Shown here: piece after piece, positions 23,936 through 33,684 of the stretch
Position numbering within the stretch: the first letter of the stretch is position 1
Layout of the letters: each line of letters starts with the position of its first letter
Assembly: GCF_035593265.1 (NCBI RefSeq)
Contig: NZ_CP141614.1
Span: forward strand, 310,001-374,000
DNA from: Limnochorda sp. LNt
GTDB lineage: Bacteria > Bacillota > Limnochordia > Limnochordales > Geochordaceae
Direction: 5' to 3'
Length of the DNA stretch: 64,000 nt
Notes under the pieces: model-generated
Databases searched by the model: none
Told to the model about the DNA's origin: nothing
What the model saw: only the letters and a program-made list of their open reading frames with translations
Program-made: the position numbers and the translations under genes

Positions 23936-25590
23936 CCCTCCAAGGCGTGAAGCCGGGCCGGGTCGACCCGCACGTGCAGCACCGCCGGCCCCTCGGCTGC
24001 CAGGGCCCGACGCAGCGCCGGCTCCACGGCGTCGACCCGCTCCACGGTCTCGGCGTACGCGCCGAAGGCCCGCGCCAGCGCCGCGAAGTCCGGGTTGAGC
24101 AGGCCGTGGACCGACAGGCGGGCCGGCTCGTCGGTGCGCCGTCGGTGGTGAGCGTAGACCGTGCCGTACAGGGCGTTGTCGAAGACCAGCGCCCGCACCG
24201 GCAACGCCAGTCGTACGGCTGTCGCCAGCTCCGACGCCGTCATGAGGAAGCCGCCGTCGCCCGCCAGGGCCACGACCGGCCGACCCTCGGGGCCCCATCG
24301 CCCCGTCGCGCCATCGGCCAGGGCCACGCCGATGGCGGCGGGCAGGCCGTAGCCCATGGCGCCCGAGACGGGGGCGAAGTGCGTGCCCGGCTGCCGGAAT
24401 CGGTAGTAGCGCTGGTACCAGGTGGCGAAGTTGCCCGCGTCGCTGACGATCGCGGCCTCGGAGGGCAGGAGGCGGCGCAGCGCTGCCACGACGGCTGTCG
24501 GGGTGAGCGGACCGCCGGTCGACTCCGGCGGACGCGAGAAGCGCTCGTACCGGGCATGGCAGGCCTGTACCAGGGCGTGACGGCCGGAGACCTCCCGGCG
24601 GGGACCTCGAGCCAGGGCGGCCCGCAGGAAGAGTCCGGCATCAGCCACCAGCGCCAGGCATTCCCGGGCCGGCAGCCTGGTCGCGGCCTGCGCCATGCTG
24701 ACCGGGTCGACGTCGACCGTGACCAGACGCTCCCGCGGCACGCGGTAGCCCAGGGAGGTGACCTCGTTCCACTGGGTGCCGATGCCGACGACCACGTCGG
24801 CCTGCTCCAGCGGTCGCACCACTTCGGGGTCGTTGGCGAAGGCCAGCGTGCCGGCGTAGCACGGGTGGTCGTTGGGCAAGACGTCCATCCGCCGCCACGC
24901 CGAGTAGACGGGCAGCGCGAAGGCCTCCGCGAAGCGCGCCAGGGCCTGGCTGGCCCCGGCCATCAGCACGCCGCGCCCGGCCACCACCACGGGGCGCTCG
25001 GCTCGCTCGATCCAGTCGAGGGCCTGCTCCAGGCGCTCCGGATGCGGCACGGGCGGGTCGGCGGCGGGCAGGGCAGGGACCGTCTCGCCGCCGTCGGCCT
25101 CGAGCACGTCCTCGGGCAGGGCCACCAGCACGGGGCCCGGGCGGCCGAGACGAGCCACCACCAGCGCTTGCGCCACTGCCTCGGCGGCCCTCTCGGGCCG
25201 CGTCACCTCCACGGCCCACTTGACCACAGGACCCAGCGAGCGCGCCATCGCCAACTCCTGGAAGGCGTGGCGCCCGCGCTTGGGGGTGCCGACCTGCCCC
25301 GCGATGGCCACGACGGGCGACGCATCCTGGTGAGCCTGGTGAAGGGCGATGGCCAGGTTGAGCAGTCCGGGGCCCCGGCTCACCATGGCTACCCCGATGC
25401 CGCCGGAGGCCTTGGCGTAGCCGTCGGCCATGAAACCGGCGCCGCTCTCGTGACGGGTCGTCACGAACCGGAGCCCCGGCCGGGCGGCCACCTCGTCGAG
25501 CAGCGGCAGGTAGCTCTCGCCCGGCACGCCGAAGACGTGACGCACCCCGGCCCGCTCCAGCAAGTCGGCGACGATGGCGGCCACCCTCAC
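23932..25590 (-). CDS. Thiamine-pyrophosphate enzyme, acetolactate-synthase-like
   Basis: A 552-residue TPP enzyme with the three usual domains. The pyrimidine-domain glutamate is Glu48 in TRHESGAGFMADGYAKASG. The central domain contains RPVVVAGRGVLMAGAS. The pyrophosphate domain has MGYGLPAAIGVALADG and the metal motif AGDGGFLMTASELATAVRLALP followed by FDNALYGT (given here in parts: GDGGFLMT and DNALYG). It resembles catabolic acetolactate synthases and related decarboligases; no regulatory subunit gene is nearby, so branched-chain amino-acid synthesis is unlikely. The GTG at 25590 has GGGAGGAGG six bases upstream. The VanZ-Slt gene is coupled behind it by ATGA. The exact substrate is unknown. 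Confidence 0.8.
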   Translation of the reverse strand: MRVAAIVADLLERAGVRHVFGVPGESYLPLLDEVAARPGLRFVTTRHESGAGFMADGYAKASGGIGVAMVSRGPGLLNLAIALHQAHQDASPVVAIAGQVGTPKRGRHAFQELAMARSLGPVVKWAVEVTRPERAAEAVAQALVVARLGRPGPVLVALPEDVLEADGGETVPALPAADPPVPHPERLEQALDWIERAERPVVVAGRGVLMAGASQALARFAEAFALPVYSAWRRMDVLPNDHPCYAGTLAFANDPEVVRPLEQADVVVGIGTQWNEVTSLGYRVPRERLVTVDVDPVSMAQAATRLPARECLALVADAGLFLRAALARGPRREVSGRHALVQACHARYERFSRPPESTGGPLTPTAVVAALRRLLPSEAAIVSDAGNFATWYQRYYRFRQPGTHFAPVSGAMGYGLPAAIGVALADGATGRWGPEGRPVVALAGDGGFLMTASELATAVRLALPVRALVFDNALYGTVYAHHRRRTDEPARLSVHGLLNPDFAALARAFGAYAETVERVDAVEPALRRALAAEGPAVLHVRVDPARLHALEG

Positions 25591-25761
25591 CGCACGTCCT
25601 CCTCCCGGTGCCTGCCGGCCCCCGCTCGGGGCCGGCCGCGCTCGCGTCGCTGGGACCCGTAGGCTTTGCCCCGGTCCCGTCGAATGGCATGGAGGGACCC
25701 ACCATGGGGTTGTCCGGGAGCCGGGTCGTTTCCTGGCGGATCTGAGATCGGGAGGGGAGCC

Positions 25762-27828
25762 ATGAGAAGTCCATCGACCCGTCGTGTCCGCGCGTGGTCC
25801 ATCGCGGTCTTGGTCATGGCCACGGTGCTGGCGGCCACGGTGTCGCCGGCGGGGGCCTCCGAGCTGGTGATCATGGCGACGACCGATGTGCACGCCAACG
25901 TCTACCCGTGGGACTACTACGCCAACCGGCAGGCCGACGTGGGGCTGGCGCTGGTCGATACCCTGGTGCAGCGCATCCGGGCCGAGCATCCGGGAGCCCT
26001 GCTGCTGGACAACGGCGACCTGATCCAGGGCACGCCCCTCGGCTACTACGTCGCCCGGGTGCAGCCGCTGCGGCCAGGCCAGGCGCACCCCGTCATCGAC
26101 GTGCTCAACCGCATGGGCTACGATGCAGCCACCCTCGGCAACCACGAGTTCAACTACGGACTCGACTTCCTGGAGCGGACGCTCGAGGGGGCGCGCTACC
26201 CGGTGGTGCTGGCCAACGTCTATCGGCCGGGCACCCGGGAGCCCTACTTCACCCCCTACGTCCTGCTGGAGCGGGAGCTCGACGGCCGACCCATCACCGT
26301 GGGCGTCATCGGCTTCACGCCGCCGCAGATCCTGGTCTGGGACCGGAGCAACCTGGAGGGCCGCCTCGAGGTGGGCGACATCGTCGATGCGGCGCGGCGC
26401 TTGGTGCCGGAGATGCGCGCGAAGGGCGCCGACGTCGTGGTGGCGCTGACCCACAGCGGGGCCAGTCCGCAGGCTCGGTGGCAACCGGGTGCCTTGCTCG
26501 AGAACGCCGCCTACGCACTGGCCCGCGAGGTGCCGGGCATCGACGTCATCGTGGCGGGGCACTCGCATCTCGCCATCCCGGGTGACGGCCTCCCGGAGCA
26601 CCCGGACGGGATCGTCGACGGCGTGGCCATGGTGCAGCCCTCGTACTGGGGTCGGGCGCTGGGCGTCGTCACGCTGGAGCTGGAGCCCGAGGGTGACGGG
26701 TGGCGGGTGGCCGGCAGGCGGGCCGAGCTCCTGCCGACCCGGGGGGTGGAGCCGTCGGCACGGGTCCTGCAGTGGGCTCGCGAGGCGCACGAGACCACGC
26801 TGGCCTACGTGACGAGCCCCATCGGGCGCACCCTGGTCTCCATCGACAGTCATGCCTCCCGCCTCACCGACTCCGGCGTGATCCAGCTCATCAACGATGT
26901 GCAGCGTCGCTACGTCGAGCAGGCCCTGGCGGGCACCCCGTGGGAGGGCATCCCGGTCCTGTCGGCGGCGGCCCCCTTCAAGTCGGGGCGCGGAGGCCTC
27001 ACCGACTACACCGACATCGCTCCCGGCCCCGTCACCATCGCCGACGTGGCCTCCATCTACGTCTACGACAACACCCTCAAGGCCATCGAGGTGACGGGTG
27101 CCGAGCTCCGGGCCTGGCTGGAGCACGCCGCGCGCAACTTCCGGCAGGTGACCCCGGGCGCCGGCGAGACGCCGCTGCTGGAGCCACGGTTCCCGGGCTA
27201 CAACTTCGACCAGATCGACGGGGTCGAGTACGAGATCGACGTCACGCGGCCCGTGGGCGAGCGGATCGTGCGGCTCACCTACCAGGGGCGGCCCGTCGAG
27301 CCCGACGACGTCTTCATCCTGGCCACCAACAACTACCGGGCCGACGGCGGGGGCGGCTTCCCGGCCACGGGTGCGCAGGCCCGGGTCGTGCTGGACCCGC
27401 AGGTGGAGAGCCGGCAGCTCATCATCGAACAGATCGTCGAGGCCGGCACCATCGCCCCGCAGCCCGACGGCAACTGGCGGCTGGCCCGCACCTACCTGGA
27501 CCACCCCAAGGCCGAGTACGTCTACGACCTGGTGGAGCGGGGCGTCTTCCTCGGCGGCCTGACGGACGGGCAGCGGCTCGGCCAGCTGGGCCTCGACGAG
27601 GCCCTCACCTGGGGGCTGTGGGCGGAGATGGTAGAGCGAGCCCTGGGCATCCAGTTGCAGGTGGCCAACCCCGAGGGCGTCGTGACGGGGCGCCAGGCCC
27701 TGGCGTCGCTGGGTGACGTCATCGCCTTCCCCGCCCTGGAGGCGGCCGACGTGGGGCTGACGCGAGCCGATGGCGCGCAGCTGCTCTCAGGCGTGCTGGC
27801 GGCCCTGGAGGCGGTCCCGGCCCGGTGA
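25762..27828 (+). CDS. Secreted 5'-nucleotidase / 2',3'-cyclic phosphodiesterase family protein
   Basis: A 688-residue protein with a signal peptide (residues about 10-32, ending VSPAGASE). The calcineurin-like metallophosphoesterase domain shows ATTDVHANVYPWDYY, DNGDLIQGTPLGYY, LGNHEFNYG and VAGHSHLAIPG. The 5'-nucleotidase C-terminal domain shows DSGVIQLIND, NTLKAIEVTG, GYNFDQIDGVEYEIDVT and NNYRADGGGGFP. These are typical of CpdB-like enzymes, which dephosphorylate nucleotides outside the cell to salvage nucleosides and phosphate. About 90 further residues (EYVYDLVERGVFLGG and on) faintly resemble an S-layer homology repeat, which would anchor the enzyme at the wall; this part is a guess. 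GGGAGGGGAGCC precedes the ATG. Confidence 0.85.
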   Translation: MRSPSTRRVRAWSIAVLVMATVLAATVSPAGASELVIMATTDVHANVYPWDYYANRQADVGLALVDTLVQRIRAEHPGALLLDNGDLIQGTPLGYYVARVQPLRPGQAHPVIDVLNRMGYDAATLGNHEFNYGLDFLERTLEGARYPVVLANVYRPGTREPYFTPYVLLERELDGRPITVGVIGFTPPQILVWDRSNLEGRLEVGDIVDAARRLVPEMRAKGADVVVALTHSGASPQARWQPGALLENAAYALAREVPGIDVIVAGHSHLAIPGDGLPEHPDGIVDGVAMVQPSYWGRALGVVTLELEPEGDGWRVAGRRAELLPTRGVEPSARVLQWAREAHETTLAYVTSPIGRTLVSIDSHASRLTDSGVIQLINDVQRRYVEQALAGTPWEGIPVLSAAAPFKSGRGGLTDYTDIAPGPVTIADVASIYVYDNTLKAIEVTGAELRAWLEHAARNFRQVTPGAGETPLLEPRFPGYNFDQIDGVEYEIDVTRPVGERIVRLTYQGRPVEPDDVFILATNNYRADGGGGFPATGAQARVVLDPQVESRQLIIEQIVEAGTIAPQPDGNWRLARTYLDHPKAEYVYDLVERGVFLGGLTDGQRLGQLGLDEALTWGLWAEMVERALGIQLQVANPEGVVTGRQALASLGDVIAFPALEAADVGLTRADGAQLLSGVLAALEAVPAR

Positions 27829-28451
27829 GGCGGCAGGGGCGGCGCGGGCGGTCGGCGCCGCAAGGCGCGGCTGCCGCGTCCTCGGCCGGCCGTGGCGACG
27901 AGCCCGGTCGGCCCCTTCACCTGGCGTGGACCGAGGCCGGGCTCGTCTGCGCCTGCGTGGCCTGCTCCGGACCCGAGGCGCTGCTGGCCGAGATGCACTC
28001 CCGCTACGGCCGGCGGCTGGGGTCCGTGCGCCTGGAGCCCGGCGAGGCGGCGGCCGTCCACCGGTGGGAGCAGGCGGTGCGCGCCTGGTTCGAGACCGGC
28101 GCGCCGCCGCCGCTAGATCTGCGGTGGGTGACGCCGTTCGAGCGCCGGGTGATGGGGATCGTGTGTGCCATCCCCCGCGGCCAGGTGCGCACCTACGGCG
28201 AGGTGGCCCGGGCGGCGAGTCGGCCCGGGGCCGCCCGGGCCGTGGGGCGGGTGATGGCGACCAATCCGATCCCCCTCTTCGTGCCATGCCACCGGGTCGT
28301 CCCTGCCGCCGGCGGCCTGGGGCAGTACTCGGGGGGCGGTACCGCCGTCAAGGCACGGCTCCTGGCGCTCGAGGGTTACCCCGTCAGGGCCAGCCAGGCG
28401 TCGACGTCGGCGAGGGCCGAGTCGAGCGACGCCTCCCAGAAGCTGGTCTGA
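27825..28451 (+). CDS. Methylated-DNA--[protein]-cysteine S-methyltransferase-like (MGMT/Ogt)
   Basis: A 208-residue protein. The C-terminal half (residues about 105-190) is an MGMT DNA-binding domain with TPFERRVMGIVCAIPRGQVRTYGEVA, given here as TPFERRVMGIV and PRGQVRTYGEVA, then the acceptor-cysteine motif VPCHRVVPAAGGLGQYSGG. It should remove O6-alkyl groups from guanine in a suicide reaction. The N-terminal domain has a Cys-rich VCACVACSG segment. The first 30 residues are basic, Gly/Ala-rich and non-conserved. The GTG start overlaps the nucleotidase stop (GTGA), so translation is probably coupled. The last 76 bp overlap the convergent oligopeptidase gene. Confidence 0.83.
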   Translation: MRRQGRRGRSAPQGAAAASSAGRGDEPGRPLHLAWTEAGLVCACVACSGPEALLAEMHSRYGRRLGSVRLEPGEAAAVHRWEQAVRAWFETGAPPPLDLRWVTPFERRVMGIVCAIPRGQVRTYGEVARAASRPGAARAVGRVMATNPIPLFVPCHRVVPAAGGLGQYSGGGTAVKARLLALEGYPVRASQASTSARAESSDASQKLV

Positions 28452-30187
28452 CGCAGGTCGACACCGAGGTGCCGGTGAGCCAGCTCCTCGACCGTCATGC
28501 GGCCCGTGTCGCGCAACAGCGCCACGTAGCGCTCCGCGAAGCGGGGCCCGTCGGCTCGGGCCCGGACGTAGACCCCGTTGCTGAAGAGGAAGCCGAACGT
28601 GTAGGGGAAGTTGTAGAAGGGCGTCCGGGTGATGTAGAAGTGCAGCTTGGACGCCCAGAAGTGCGGGTGGTACTGCGACAGGGCACCCCGGTAGGCTTGC
28701 CGCTGCGCTTGCAGCATGAGCTCGTTGAGCGTCTGCACGCTGAGCGGCCCCGCCTGCCTCGCCTCGTACATGGCCTTCTCGAAGAGGAAGCGCGCGTGGA
28801 TGTTCATGCAGAAGGAGATCAGGCGCTGGATCTTCTCCTCGAGCAAGGCCGCCCGCTCCCAGGGGTCCGATGCGTGGCCCAGCGCCGCCTCGTCCATCAC
28901 CAGCTCCGCGAAGGTGGAGGCCGTCTCGGCCAGGCTCATCGGGTAGCGCTGCGCGAGGGCAGGCAGGTCGTGCATGACGTGCTGGTGGAAGGCATGGCCC
29001 AGCTCGTGGGCGAGCGTGCGCACCCCGTCGGGCGTACCCCCGAAGGTCATGAAGATGCGGGACTGGCGGCTGACGGGGAAGGTGGTGCAGAAGCCTCCCG
29101 GCTGCTTGCCCGGCCGGTCCTCGGCCTCCACCCAGCGCCGCTCGAAGGCCTGCAGGGCGAACGAGGCCATCTCGGGGATGAAGCGACCGAACTGCTCCAC
29201 CACGAACTCCGCCGCCTCGGTGTAGGTGATGCTGGCGCGCGCGCCGGTGTCGCCGGGCCGGGGGGAGGGCGCCACCAGGTCGTGCCAGCTCAAGCCGTCG
29301 ACGCCCATCAGCCGCGCCTTGCGCTCCAGGTACGGCAGGAGCCGCTCCTTGCGCGACTCGACGGCGGCCCACATGGCCTCCAGCGTCTCCGGCGACATCC
29401 GGTTGATCTCGAGGGGCTCCTTGAGCACGTCGTGCCAGCCTCGACGCCGGTAGAGGTTGAGGCGGAAGCCCGCCAGGTGGTTGAGCACCGTGGCGAACAG
29501 CTCGGCCTGCTCGGCCCAGGCCCTCTCCCAGCGGGCGAAGAGCTCCACCCGCACGGACCGGTCCGGATCCTCCAGCCGGTGGGCCGCCTGCCCCACGGAG
29601 AGCAGCCGGGTCTGCCCGTCCTCCTCGAAGGGGATGGCGATGCGCCCCACCAGGACGTCGTACATCTCCCCCCACCCGTGGTAGCCGTCCACGGCCAGGG
29701 CGCTGGCCAGCGTCTCCTCATCGGGCGGGAGCCGGTCGGCGACATGCCGGCGCATCTCGTCCAGGGGGAAGGCGATGGGGGCGAGCCTCGGGTCCCGGAG
29801 CACGGCCTGCCAGGCCGCATCCGACACGGCCAGCATCCGCTGCCCCAGGGCGATGTAGACGGCGTCGAGCTGCGCACCCAGCTGGCGGATGCGGCCGGCC
29901 AGCAGGCGGGCCTCCTGGTCCTTGACGTCCTGGGCGGTGAGACACCCCACGAAGGCGCTCGCCTCACGGAGCCGGGAACTGACGTCCTGCAGCCGCTCGA
30001 GCGTCTCGTGCCAGGCGGCGACGTCCGCATGCTGCAGCTCGGTCCCGCCGGGCAGCGCCTCCACGAGCGCGGGCAGAGCCTGGATGTCAGCGGCCACGGA
30101 CTCCAGGTGACGCGCGAGGGCCGGCGAGCGACTGCCCCCCGGGAAGATGACGTCGAGATCCCACGTGGGAACGTACGACCTGGACAC
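28376..30187 (-). CDS. pepF: M3 family oligoendopeptidase (PepF-like)
   Basis: A 603-residue zinc peptidase of the M3B (PepF) subfamily, of normal length. The zinc site HELGHAFHQ is followed by SLAETASTFAELVMDE, which holds the third ligand glutamate. Upstream lie SRIFMTFGGTPDGVRTLA, and downstream YNFPYTFGFLFSNGVYVRA, both characteristic of PepF. It hydrolyses oligopeptides of roughly 7-17 residues in the cytoplasm. The GTG at 30187 follows AGGGGGATGG. No ATG in frame gives a better start. The gene is preceded on the same strand by the MreB-like gene, 112 bp away. Confidence 0.87.
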   Translation of the reverse strand: MSRSYVPTWDLDVIFPGGSRSPALARHLESVAADIQALPALVEALPGGTELQHADVAAWHETLERLQDVSSRLREASAFVGCLTAQDVKDQEARLLAGRIRQLGAQLDAVYIALGQRMLAVSDAAWQAVLRDPRLAPIAFPLDEMRRHVADRLPPDEETLASALAVDGYHGWGEMYDVLVGRIAIPFEEDGQTRLLSVGQAAHRLEDPDRSVRVELFARWERAWAEQAELFATVLNHLAGFRLNLYRRRGWHDVLKEPLEINRMSPETLEAMWAAVESRKERLLPYLERKARLMGVDGLSWHDLVAPSPRPGDTGARASITYTEAAEFVVEQFGRFIPEMASFALQAFERRWVEAEDRPGKQPGGFCTTFPVSRQSRIFMTFGGTPDGVRTLAHELGHAFHQHVMHDLPALAQRYPMSLAETASTFAELVMDEAALGHASDPWERAALLEEKIQRLISFCMNIHARFLFEKAMYEARQAGPLSVQTLNELMLQAQRQAYRGALSQYHPHFWASKLHFYITRTPFYNFPYTFGFLFSNGVYVRARADGPRFAERYVALLRDTGRMTVEELAHRHLGVDLRQTSFWEASLDSALADVDAWLALTG

Positions 30188-30299
30188 GGGCCATCCCCCT
30201 GCCGTCTCATGAGTGGCGCCCGCGTTCGCCCCTCGCGGCCGACGCGGGGCGCTCCATGTGCGTTCGGCGGGGAGCCCGGGGGCTCCTGGCCGGTCGGCC

Positions 30300-31319
30300 T
30301 CAGGCGAGGAAGCGCGGGGCCAGGGGACGGGCTCGCCGGAGGGTCTCCAGCACCTTGCCCGTGCCCCGGGCCACGCAGCCGACGGGGTCGTCCGCCACGC
30401 GGGCGGCCAGGCCCGTCTCCCGCTCGATGACCCGGTCCAGGGCCGGCAGCAGTGCACCGCCCCCTGTGAGGAGCAGCCCGCCTCCGGCAATGTCGGCAGC
30501 CAGCTCGGGCGGCGTCCGCTCCAGTGCAGCCCGGATGCCGGAGATGATGGCGCCGATGGGCTCGGCCAGGACGGCTGCGATGGAGCGGTCCGTCACGGTC
30601 ACCGAGCGGGGCAGGCCGGTCACCACGTCGCGGCCGCGCACCTCCATCGAGCGAGCCGGCGCGGGCTTCTCGTCAGGGTCAGCCGTGCCCACCGTGCGCT
30701 TGACCTCTTCGGCGGTACGCTCGCCCACCTCGAGGCCGTACGTGCGCCGGAGGTGGCGGGCGATGGCGTCGTCCATGTGGTCGCCGGCGACCCGCACGGA
30801 GTCGGAGACGACCTCCTGGCCCATGGAGATGACGGCGACGTCGGTGGTGCCGCCGCCGACGTCGACGATGAGATGGCCGCGCACCTCGTGGACGGGCATG
30901 TCGGCCCCCAGCGCGGCGGCCATGGGCTCCGAGACCAGCAGCACCTCCCGGGCGCCCGCCGCCCGGCACGCCTCCACCACGGCCCGCCGCTCCACGTCGG
31001 TCACCACCGAGGGCAGACAGACCGCTGCCCGGGGCCGGCTCCACCGCACCGGGCCGCTGACGGCGCGCAGCAGGTGGATCAGCATCTGCAGCGTCACCTC
31101 GTAGCTGGCCACGACCCCGTCGCGCAGCGGCCGCACCGCCCGGATGCTGTCGGGGGTGCGTCCCAGCATGGCCAGCGCCTGCGAGCCGACGGCCACGACG
31201 GCCCCGGAGCGCCGGTCGACCGCCACGATGGACGGCTCGTGGACGACGACCCCACGGCCCCGGACGAAGACCAGCACCGTGCTGGTGCCGAGATCGATGC
31301 CCACGTCGGTGGAGAGCAT
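30300..31319 (-). CDS. MreB/Mbl-like cell-shape actin homologue
   Basis: A 339-residue actin-fold protein. The phosphate-1 loop is VGIDLGTSTVLVFVRG, the phosphate-2 loop IVDVGGGTTDVAVIS and the adenosine motif LLLTGGGALLPALD, in the order and spacing of MreB. It would polymerise at the membrane and guide elongation-type cell-wall synthesis. It is a solitary copy: mreC, mreD and rodA are not nearby, so it may be an Mbl- or MreBH-like paralogue. GGAGGGGGTCTCCC precedes the ATG. The M3 peptidase gene follows in the same direction. Confidence 0.87.
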   Translation of the reverse strand: MLSTDVGIDLGTSTVLVFVRGRGVVVHEPSIVAVDRRSGAVVAVGSQALAMLGRTPDSIRAVRPLRDGVVASYEVTLQMLIHLLRAVSGPVRWSRPRAAVCLPSVVTDVERRAVVEACRAAGAREVLLVSEPMAAALGADMPVHEVRGHLIVDVGGGTTDVAVISMGQEVVSDSVRVAGDHMDDAIARHLRRTYGLEVGERTAEEVKRTVGTADPDEKPAPARSMEVRGRDVVTGLPRSVTVTDRSIAAVLAEPIGAIISGIRAALERTPPELAADIAGGGLLLTGGGALLPALDRVIERETGLAARVADDPVGCVARGTGKVLETLRRARPLAPRFLA

Positions 31320-31418
31320 GGGAGACCCCCTCCGCCCCCACCCCCGCGCGAGGCGCCGACAGAAACGCCGCGAAGGCCCGGCGACGCGCGCCCCGGGCCG
31401 GTCCCTACCCCATGAAAC

Positions 31419-31459
31419 GACGTCGCCGCACCGGGCCTTGAGCCTGCTGCGGCGACGTC
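31419..31459 (-). terminator. Candidate terminator or hairpin after the aldo/keto reductase gene
   Basis: A perfect 12-bp inverted repeat (GACGTCGCCGCA at 31419-31430, TGCGGCGACGTC at 31448-31459) with a 17-nt loop lies just past the stop of the aldo/keto reductase gene. Read leftwards it is followed only by GTTTC, not a real U-tract, so intrinsic termination is possible but weak. Confidence 0.4.
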
Positions 31460-31469
31460 ACGCCGCACC

Positions 31470-32444
31470 TCAGTCGGCGTAGAAGTTGCGTACCCACCGG
31501 TGGGCTCGCAGGCGCTGGACCTGCTCCGGCGGCAGCCCCTGGCCGTCGCCGACCCGGCAGTTGGCCTCCACGTTGCGCACCGAGCGCATGCCCGGGATGA
31601 CGGTGGAGACGGCGGGGTGGGTCAACGTGAAGCGCAGCGCCACCTCCGGCATGCGCTCCAGTGAGATGCCCAGGTCGCCGGCGATACGGCGCACCCGCTC
31701 GTAGACCTCCCGCTTGCGCTCGCCGCGGAAGTACCGGTGGCGCCAGTCTCCCTCGGGGAAGGTGGTGTCGGGGGTGATGCGCCCCGTCAGCCCGCCCTCG
31801 TCGAGGGGCACCCGCACGATGACCCCCACCCCGTGCGCCTGGCAAGCGGGCAAGAGCTGGTCCTCGGGGCTCTGGTCGAAGATGTTGTAGATCACCTGCA
31901 CCGTGTCGACCAGCCCGGTCTCGATGAGCCGCAGGGCGTTGTGAGGCTCGTGGTCGTTGATGGAGACCCCGAAGAAGCGGATCTTGCCCTGCTCCTTGAG
32001 GCGAGCGATGGCCTCTTGCCAGGAGCCCTGGCCGACCCACTCGTCGGACCAGACGTGAAACTGCAGCACGTCGATGGTTTCGAGCCCCAGGTTGCGCAGG
32101 CTCTGGTCGGCGCAGGCCAGCACGTACTCGGCCGGGAAGGCCTCGTCGGCCGGGACGCCCGGCCTTGCCGGCCACTGGCCGTTCTTGGGCGGCACCTTGG
32201 TGGCGACGTAGATCCGCTCCGGCCGGGAGCGCACCACCTGGCCCACCAGGCGCTCGCTGTGGCCGTCGCCGTATGTCAGCGCCGTGTCGATGAAGTTGAC
32301 GCCCAGGTCGATGGCCCGGTGCAGGGCGCGCAGCGACTCGTCGTCCTCCGCCCCCACCCACATGCCCTTGCCGATGCCCCAGGCGCCGAAGCCGATCTCG
32401 GAGACCCGCAGGCCGCTGCGACCCAGCGTCCGGTAGTGCACCAT
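31470..32444 (-). CDS. Aldo/keto reductase
   Basis: A 324-residue (alpha/beta)8-barrel NADPH-dependent oxidoreductase. The catalytic tetrad is visible: Asp and Tyr in [15 protein letters not shown], Lys in [11 protein letters not shown], and His in [23 protein letters not shown] and the cofactor-end motif [15 protein letters not shown] are typical of the AKR11/AKR12-like group. It reduces aldehydes or ketones; the substrate is unknown. The ATG at 32444 follows GGGAGGATGC. It stands alone between the MreB and GAF-GGDEF genes. Confidence 0.85.
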   Translation of the reverse strand: MVHYRTLGRSGLRVSEIGFGAWGIGKGMWVGAEDDESLRALHRAIDLGVNFIDTALTYGDGHSERLVGQVVRSRPERIYVATKVPPKNGQWPARPGVPADEAFPAEYVLACADQSLRNLGLETIDVLQFHVWSDEWVGQGSWQEAIARLKEQGKIRFFGVSINDHEPHNALRLIETGLVDTVQVIYNIFDQSPEDQLLPACQAHGVGVIVRVPLDEGGLTGRITPDTTFPEGDWRHRYFRGERKREVYERVRRIAGDLGISLERMPEVALRFTLTHPAVSTVIPGMRSVRNVEANCRVGDGQGLPPEQVQRLRAHRWVRNFYAD

Positions 32445-32519
32445 GCATCCTCCCTCGCCGTCATGATCCCGCCGACGAGCGGCGAGCCCGTAAGGCTTCG
32501 CCGGGATGGATCGCCGATC

Positions 32520-33596
32520 CTACCCCGAGACCCGGGGCGGCTTCTGGCGGTACATACGGGAGTCGGCCAGGGCCACGAGCTCTCGCGCCGTCCGGGCCTC
32601 CTCGGGGTAGACGGCATGGCCTACCGACGGGGGATCGAGGCGCTGGCCGCCTGCGAAGGCGTGACCGGAGATCGTGCGCCGGATGGCCTGGGTCACCTCG
32701 TCGGGAGCCGTCCCGGAGACGCCCACCAGCATGCCGAACTCGTCGCCCCCGTAGCGCGCCACCAGCCCCGACGACCCGCAAAGGCCCTGCAGGAGGGTCG
32801 CGATCTCCTGCAGCACCGTGTCGCCCGCCAGGTGGCCGTGAGCGTCGTTGAACTCCTTGAATCCATTGAGGTCTATCATGAAGACCGCCGCGGGCGGCTG
32901 CGGAAGGGCGATCCGCTCCAACAGCACGGTGTCGGAGGAGGGGGGCCGCTCGCCTGTCAGGTGCTCGAGAGCCGCCCAGAAGACGGCCCGGTTGAAGACG
33001 CCGGTCAGGGGATCCCGCCGGGCCGCCTCGGCGATGCGGGCGTTGGCCTCCCGCAGGCGGCGGTTGGAGCGATCGAGCTCGGTCACCAGACGTGCCAGCG
33101 CGACGGCGCCGGCCGCGTAGTGGGCCAGCAGCTGCACCAGCTCCAGCTCGGCGGGCGACAGGAGGCGATGGTGGGCCCAGTACACCCCCAGGACGCCCAG
33201 GAGCTCGTGGTCCATCATGAGAGGGGCCGCCACCATGGAGACGAAGCCCTCCTGGTGCGCCCGACCCACCGTCGCATAGCGCGGGTCGCGCCGGATGTCC
33301 TCGATGGCGACCACCTCGCGCCGACGCCCGACCTCGCCCACCACGCCCTGGTCCTTGGGGATCCGTCGGTGCTCGAAGGGCCGACCATGCACGGCCGTCA
33401 GCTCGAAGTCACCCTCGGCATTGCACAGGTAGAGGCTGGCCGCGTCGCCGCCGAGGCTCTCGGCGGCCTGGCGCACCACCAGGTCGAAGGCCGGCTGGGG
33501 AGCTCGTGAGGGCAGCAGAAGCTGGCGGGCCAGATGGCTCAAGGTCCGCAAGACGTCGACCGAAGCGCCCTCCGAGAGCCGGGGTGGCTGTCCCAC
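32520..33596 (-). CDS. GAF - GGDEF diguanylate cyclase
   Basis: A 358-residue soluble protein. An N-terminal GAF domain (about residues 20-165; SLYLCNAEGDFELTAVHG, GVVGEVGRRREVVAIEDI) is followed by a short helical linker and a GGDEF domain opening with DPLTGVFNRAVF. The active-site signature is intact (ARYGGDEFGMLVG), and the substrate-binding FMIDLNGFKEFNDAHGH is present, so it should make c-di-GMP from GTP. No RxxD inhibitory site is seen five residues before GGDEF, so product feedback is unlikely. It complements the two phosphodiesterase-type genes at 11-14 kb. Confidence 0.87.
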   Translation of the reverse strand: MGQPPRLSEGASVDVLRTLSHLARQLLLPSRAPQPAFDLVVRQAAESLGGDAASLYLCNAEGDFELTAVHGRPFEHRRIPKDQGVVGEVGRRREVVAIEDIRRDPRYATVGRAHQEGFVSMVAAPLMMDHELLGVLGVYWAHHRLLSPAELELVQLLAHYAAGAVALARLVTELDRSNRRLREANARIAEAARRDPLTGVFNRAVFWAALEHLTGERPPSSDTVLLERIALPQPPAAVFMIDLNGFKEFNDAHGHLAGDTVLQEIATLLQGLCGSSGLVARYGGDEFGMLVGVSGTAPDEVTQAIRRTISGHAFAGGQRLDPPSVGHAVYPEEARTARELVALADSRMYRQKPPRVSG

Positions 33597-33684
33597 GTGA
33601 CATCACCGGGGGCCGGTGCCGCCTCCGGCCCCTGCCATCTCTTCGCTGAAACGGAAAGAGGTTCCTGCCAGCGGGCAAGCGATG

